Shown: positions 60,056-64,000 of the stretch, in pieces
Numbering within the stretch: position 1 is the first letter of the stretch
How the letters are laid out: the number at the start of each line of letters is the position of its first letter
Source of the DNA: Athripsodes cinereus
Lineage: Eukaryota > Arthropoda > Insecta > Trichoptera > Leptoceridae
NCBI GenBank assembly: GCA_947579605.1
Contig: OX388321.1
Location: forward strand, 20,637,614-20,701,613
DNA: 64,000 nucleotides
Direction: 5' to 3'
Program-made: the position numbers and the translations under genes
The notes under the pieces: model-generated
What the model was told of the DNA's origin: nothing
What the model saw: only the letters and a program-made list of their open reading frames with translations
Databases searched by the model: none

Positions 60056-61303
60056 ATAAATAATGTCTGATGTTTCATACACTCCGCAATATATAATTGT
60101 CTTCTTCATTTTTGCCTTTTTTCTGTGATAGTGTTGAGTACCTACTTGAAAACAAAGCTGGCCACTTATATGTCAAATGGATTGACAATTAACTTTGTCA
60201 TTCTTTTGTTTAACTTTAGGCCCCCAACTAGACTTAAAAGTAATAGTGGGAAACACATGTAAGGTAAATTATTAAATACATTTTTGAACACTCGAAAACT
60301 ATCTCAATATCGAAGGCTGGTTATCACAAAGATACTAGGTATCAGTATGTCTATGGTTTTTAAACACAAATGCCAATAAATGCATAAAGTTGCAATGTGA
60401 TCGAACAACATAGTGTACTTCAAGCTTCACCCAATAGATGTCACTTTTGCTCTTCTGTTCCCCTTATTTCTTTTCACTTTTTCTTGGTTTTATGCTCCAG
60501 ACACTTAGCACATTTATAATAACCATCCTTTATTATTTTCATGATTAATATTGCCACAATAATATGATAATCATCTCAAGATTATTTGAGTGTCAATACA
60601 TAAAATGATATTTATCGGGCGCATTCACTCCAATTTCCACAATTCGTCGATGAAAATATGATTTATGGTTACAATTATATCTATAAATAAATAATAATAT
60701 GTCGAAATAAATAAATGCAAATTTGTGAATACATGGTTAGTTCTGAGAACATGGGGGGCAGTGTGTGTTTATGGCACATTAGATATTATTAATCTATAAA
60801 AAAAAAACAATAGACTTTTCAAACATCAACAACTTTTTGTAAAAAATAACATAAATTAATTTGTATTGGTATTTTATTTTTGTAGTTAGGTGTTGACTTT
60901 TTATTTAGTAAGGTCATAGTCACATTGTCTTCATTTTGACAGGCTCGAAATGAATTGTTTACTATAACAATAAAAATGTACAAACTATTTTTATGTAGTA
61001 TTATTTTATGGATCCTAAATCACTGGCAAATGAGTGGTTGTCCTTGAGAAGAATAGAATGGAATTATTTTATGGTTTAATGTATAAAATATAATATAGAA
61101 CATTTTTTTAATATTTTATCAAGCAGTTAATTTCAAGAGTATCAAAATATTATTTGTGTCACACGGCCCATAATTCGGTGCTACTTGGGTGTAATCATGT
61201 ATCTATTACACAGAATTTCAGAATGTATCATTCTTATACAACACCTTCTTACAAATATAAAATGCCACATGAACACCAAACACGAATATATTGAGTATTG
61301 AAA
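60056..61303. other. Convergent intergenic spacer
   Basis: Lies between the 3' ends of the DXO-like gene (plus) and gene 5 (minus). It holds a dispersed repeat at 60302-60515 (inverted relative at 38962-39192). The gene 5 3'UTR should be adjacent to 61303. No gene seen. Confidence 0.5.
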
Positions 61304-63180
61304 TTATTCTTCTTCATCTCCCGTTACTTCAGGTTCTGCTGCATCATTGGCTTCACTAACATCATCTGTGCCCGCTGGTTCTTCATTTTGAACTTCAGGT
61401 GTATCTGGTTCTTCTATTTGAGGTTCAGCTGTAGATTCCTCTGCAGCAGGTGCGTCGTCGGATGCCACTTCTTCAACTTGTTTCTCTAATTCAGCTAATT
61501 CGGCTTCTTGTTTAGCCAAAGCGGCCAATTCAGATTCTTGCCTTGCTATTTCTGCTAATTCTGCAGCCTGCAACATTTAACATTTATGTTAGTTTTGTCA
61601 AAGTAAGTTCCATATATTATTTGAAAATAAAATATTGGTTTATCACAGAGATAAAATATGAAATTTTAACTTACTTGTCTGGCTAATTCAGCCTCTTTTT
61701 CCTCTGCTGCTTGTTTTTCTATTTCTTCTAACCTCGCCAGTTCTTTTTGTCTTTCTTCTTCAGCTAGTCTAGCTTCTTCAGCCAGTCTAGCCTCTTCGGC
61801 CAATTTCGCTTCTTCTGCCAATTTAGCTTCCTCTGCTAGTCTAGCTTCCTCTGCTAATCTTGCTTCTTCTGCTAATTTAGTTTCCTCAGCTAACCTGGCT
61901 TCCTCTGCTAATCTAGCTTCCTCGGCTAATCTTTTTTCTTCAGCTTCTTTAGCAGCTTTTTTGGCAGCTGCTTCTTCAGCTGCTATTCTTTCTTCCTCAG
62001 CTTTCTTTGCAGCTTCTTCGGCAGCCGCCTGAAAATGTATTATTTAAATCTTGTTAGGTTTTCAAGAAATTATGTATGTCTGAATATCATGATGTTTGAT
62101 GACAACATAATTAAACTTTAATGGATGGCTGCTTGTTCAGTACGAGGAATTGATTTACATGCATCAAGAGCAGAAGGATTGTGAAGAAGTAGAAGTGTGT
62201 AAGCATAAATCAAATTGGTGTTCTTCCCTCTTTGCCTATTCCAGAATAGATGATGCAAAATCTACTAAGTGAATAATTTTAATGGTTATCATAATTATTG
62301 TTTCCAACCTGTCTAGCGAGTTCAGACTTCCTCTCCAACTCCGCGGCCCTCTCTGCGGCAGCTTGGGCAGCCAACTCTTCCTGTCTGGCCAACTCGGCAG
62401 CTCTTGCAGCTTCATCCTTCTTTGCTAGAGCTTTTTTGCTGGCCGATTCTTCGACAAGGGCTCTATAAATTTAATATCTTCCTATTAGGATGACTACTTT
62501 TTTGGGAACCTGTTAGCGATTTTACAAAAGTTGGCACCACCGGCCAACAGAAATTTGCTAGGGAACTCCTCTAGAAAATCAGTGTTTACTGATTTATCCA
62601 TTTGAGTAAATTGTTGAGTTTCCATTTTAGATAAAATTAACAAAGCTTGTTTTTTTTGTTAACATTTTTTAATAACAAAGTTGAAATAACTGCCCAACTC
62701 TGCCTTGGATCATACATTGACTTATGAGTTTTAATTTCTGTTATTTGTATTTACTTTTCCTCACTATTTTCTACTTATATTCAACCAATGACCAAACAGT
62801 CTTTGTGGAGCCATAGCCTTCAAAACAATGGATCTTTGGTTCTATTGATCTTGGGGAATTGATTGCTTTTTGTTGAAGTTAAATATTTTTGCTTTATTTT
62901 TTTTTTTGAGAAAACAGTCATTATGTCAAATCATTTAGCAGTTGCGTGCATGATTAGCTTCACAAATATTACCTTTCTTCAATGAGTTTAGCCTCTTCCT
63001 GTCTCCTCTTCTTTCTTTCCGCTAGACGATCAGCCTCAGCAGCCATATCCAATGGAGCTGTCTCAATGGCTTTCATTCTTTCCATCCTTTCAGCTTTGGC
63101 TGCCTTCATTTCCTTGTTGGGATCTTCCAACATCATTGGAGGCAGGAACTTTCTGGTAGGCCTCCAAGGCAGCAACTTCA
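61304..63180 (-). CDS. Unidentified Ala/Glu/Arg-rich helical protein, 3' part (four exons); 5' end beyond the window
   Basis: Minus-strand exons 63180-62973, 62462-62309, 62028-61675 and 61567-61304 have GT/AG borders and compatible phases; together they give about 326 residues ending in a TAA stop. The first visible exon starts after an acceptor with [17 protein letters not shown], then turns into charged helix ([31 protein letters not shown]). The 118-codon third exon contains ten hexads of the form LAEEAR (61929-61750), a pattern typical of single alpha helices or coiled coils. The last exon moves to a very acidic, disordered tail ending TGDEEE. No catalytic motif or membrane segment is seen. 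I do not recognise the family; muscle or cytoskeletal proteins often look like this, but similarity in such low-complexity helices is unreliable. It converges on the DXO-like gene, with 1.6 kb between stop codons. No frameshift is visible. The start lies further upstream, past 63180. Confidence 0.85.
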
Positions 63181-64000
63181 CTACTCCGAAGGAATCAAAT
63201 TTATCATTACATAACTCTTTGTACCTAATATATTTAATACAAGCTTTAACTTAAATAAAAAACAAAATCAAACTATGTTATTTAATTTTTTGAATAAAGT
63301 TTCGCTAAAGCTATGGTTCATCTATAAAAAAATGTCTAAATGATGCAGACTTATTTTTAATATGATTTCTGTTTCATAAATCATGCTGTCATCTAATGAA
63401 ATACTGAAGTAAATCGAAATTTACATGAGTCAAACAGGATTCTACCTGATTGCTTACTGATCAAATGCAAAATGCAAATGTTTAAAAGTATATTGTTTTG
63501 GTCATCATGAAGCCCATTCCACAATATTTAATCACTAAATTGTACTTGATTTAATATAAAGTAGTTATTCACCCTATTTGGCATTATATGCTAACATTAA
63601 TTTTAATCAAATAATTTAGCCAACTATGCTGTGTTACCTTGCTTATATTGTTGGTTGTTTTAAATTGAAACAATGCCATAGTTATGATAAAAACAGGTAC
63701 CTATTAAATACTCACACCCATACTCACAATCAAGGAATAACTGCTATTCTCTCTGTTAATTCTGGCTAAGTGGTATATTACTTACTAACAGAGATTAAAG
63801 TGTTATTCCAACATTATGTCAAGCTTAAATCATTCCCGGCCATCAATTGTTTTTGGTGCATTCAAATATAGAAAAAAAATTACATTTGAAAAATAAAAAA
63901 AATTCACTGGAAAAAAATATAAATAAAATATTTGAATCTTCAATACAATTATTATTGAGTAGGTATAACATAAAACAAATTCTTGAGTGAGTAAGATTTG
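63181..64000. other. Upstream intron of gene 5, no exon seen
   Basis: The acceptor at 63181-63182 (minus strand) shows an upstream exon exists, but no convincing coding exon could be found between here and the window edge. The stretch is AT-rich and otherwise featureless. Confidence 0.5.

Overview
This is an AT-rich, intron- and transposon-dense animal nuclear segment, most likely from a moth or butterfly (Lepidoptera). The taxon call rests on repeats: Helitrons starting TC and ending CTAG with a GGGACAGCTAG-type 3' end, several copies of the lepidopteran CR1-type LINE tail (GGGTTAGCTGGAAG followed by a conserved hairpin and AATAAA-like runs), LINE ORF1 proteins with an N-terminal PHD finger and an FP25-like C-terminus, and many GTAGGTACCTAC-type tracts. 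No bacterial or organellar signature is present.

Five protein-coding genes can be assembled from spliced exons. (1) BPNT1, 3'(2'),5'-bisphosphate nucleotidase, minus strand, five exons at 15748-9563, complete at 316 aa. (2) GTSF1/Asterix, a CHHC zinc-finger Piwi cofactor, plus strand, three exons at 21580-24601, 162 aa. (3) JKAMP/JAMP, a seven-pass ER membrane protein, minus strand, five exons at 38317-34718, 305 aa, with only 8 coding bases in its first exon. (4) A DXO/Rai1-family protein, plus strand, six coding exons at 52490-59664, 520 aa, with an in-frame 36-bp minisatellite in exon 1 and at least two active-site positions substituted. (5) The 3' part of an unidentified Ala/Glu/Arg-rich alpha-helical gene, minus strand, 63180-61304, running off the right edge.

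Layout: 1-9.5 kb is repeat territory, including a probable 2.8-kb Helitron (5408-8181). 9.5-15.8 kb is BPNT1 with LINE debris in its introns. 15.8-21.5 kb separates the divergent BPNT1 and GTSF1 and holds a complete-ended hAT element with an exact 8-bp target duplication (17273-19246), plus an inverted-repeat element split by a LINE. 25.3-34.4 kb is a gene-poor stretch of foldback elements and minisatellites. 34.4-38.4 kb is JKAMP. 38.4-52.4 kb is intergenic with a Helitron, a pogo-like element, long-TIR elements and a rearranged LINE; a TATA-containing candidate promoter with a clean splice donor at 46.9-47.0 kb may serve the DXO-like gene. 52.5-61.3 kb is the DXO-like gene, its introns hosting hAT, CACTA-like, CR1 and nested palindromic elements. 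It converges tail-to-tail with gene 5.

The five genes form no operon or pathway. The one functional echo is that GTSF1 belongs to the piRNA pathway, and the DXO-like protein has lost active-site residues, as has the Drosophila piRNA factor Cutoff. That parallel is inference only. Coordinates of exons were read by hand from splice sites and reading frame. Transposon boundaries are less exact unless target duplications are stated.
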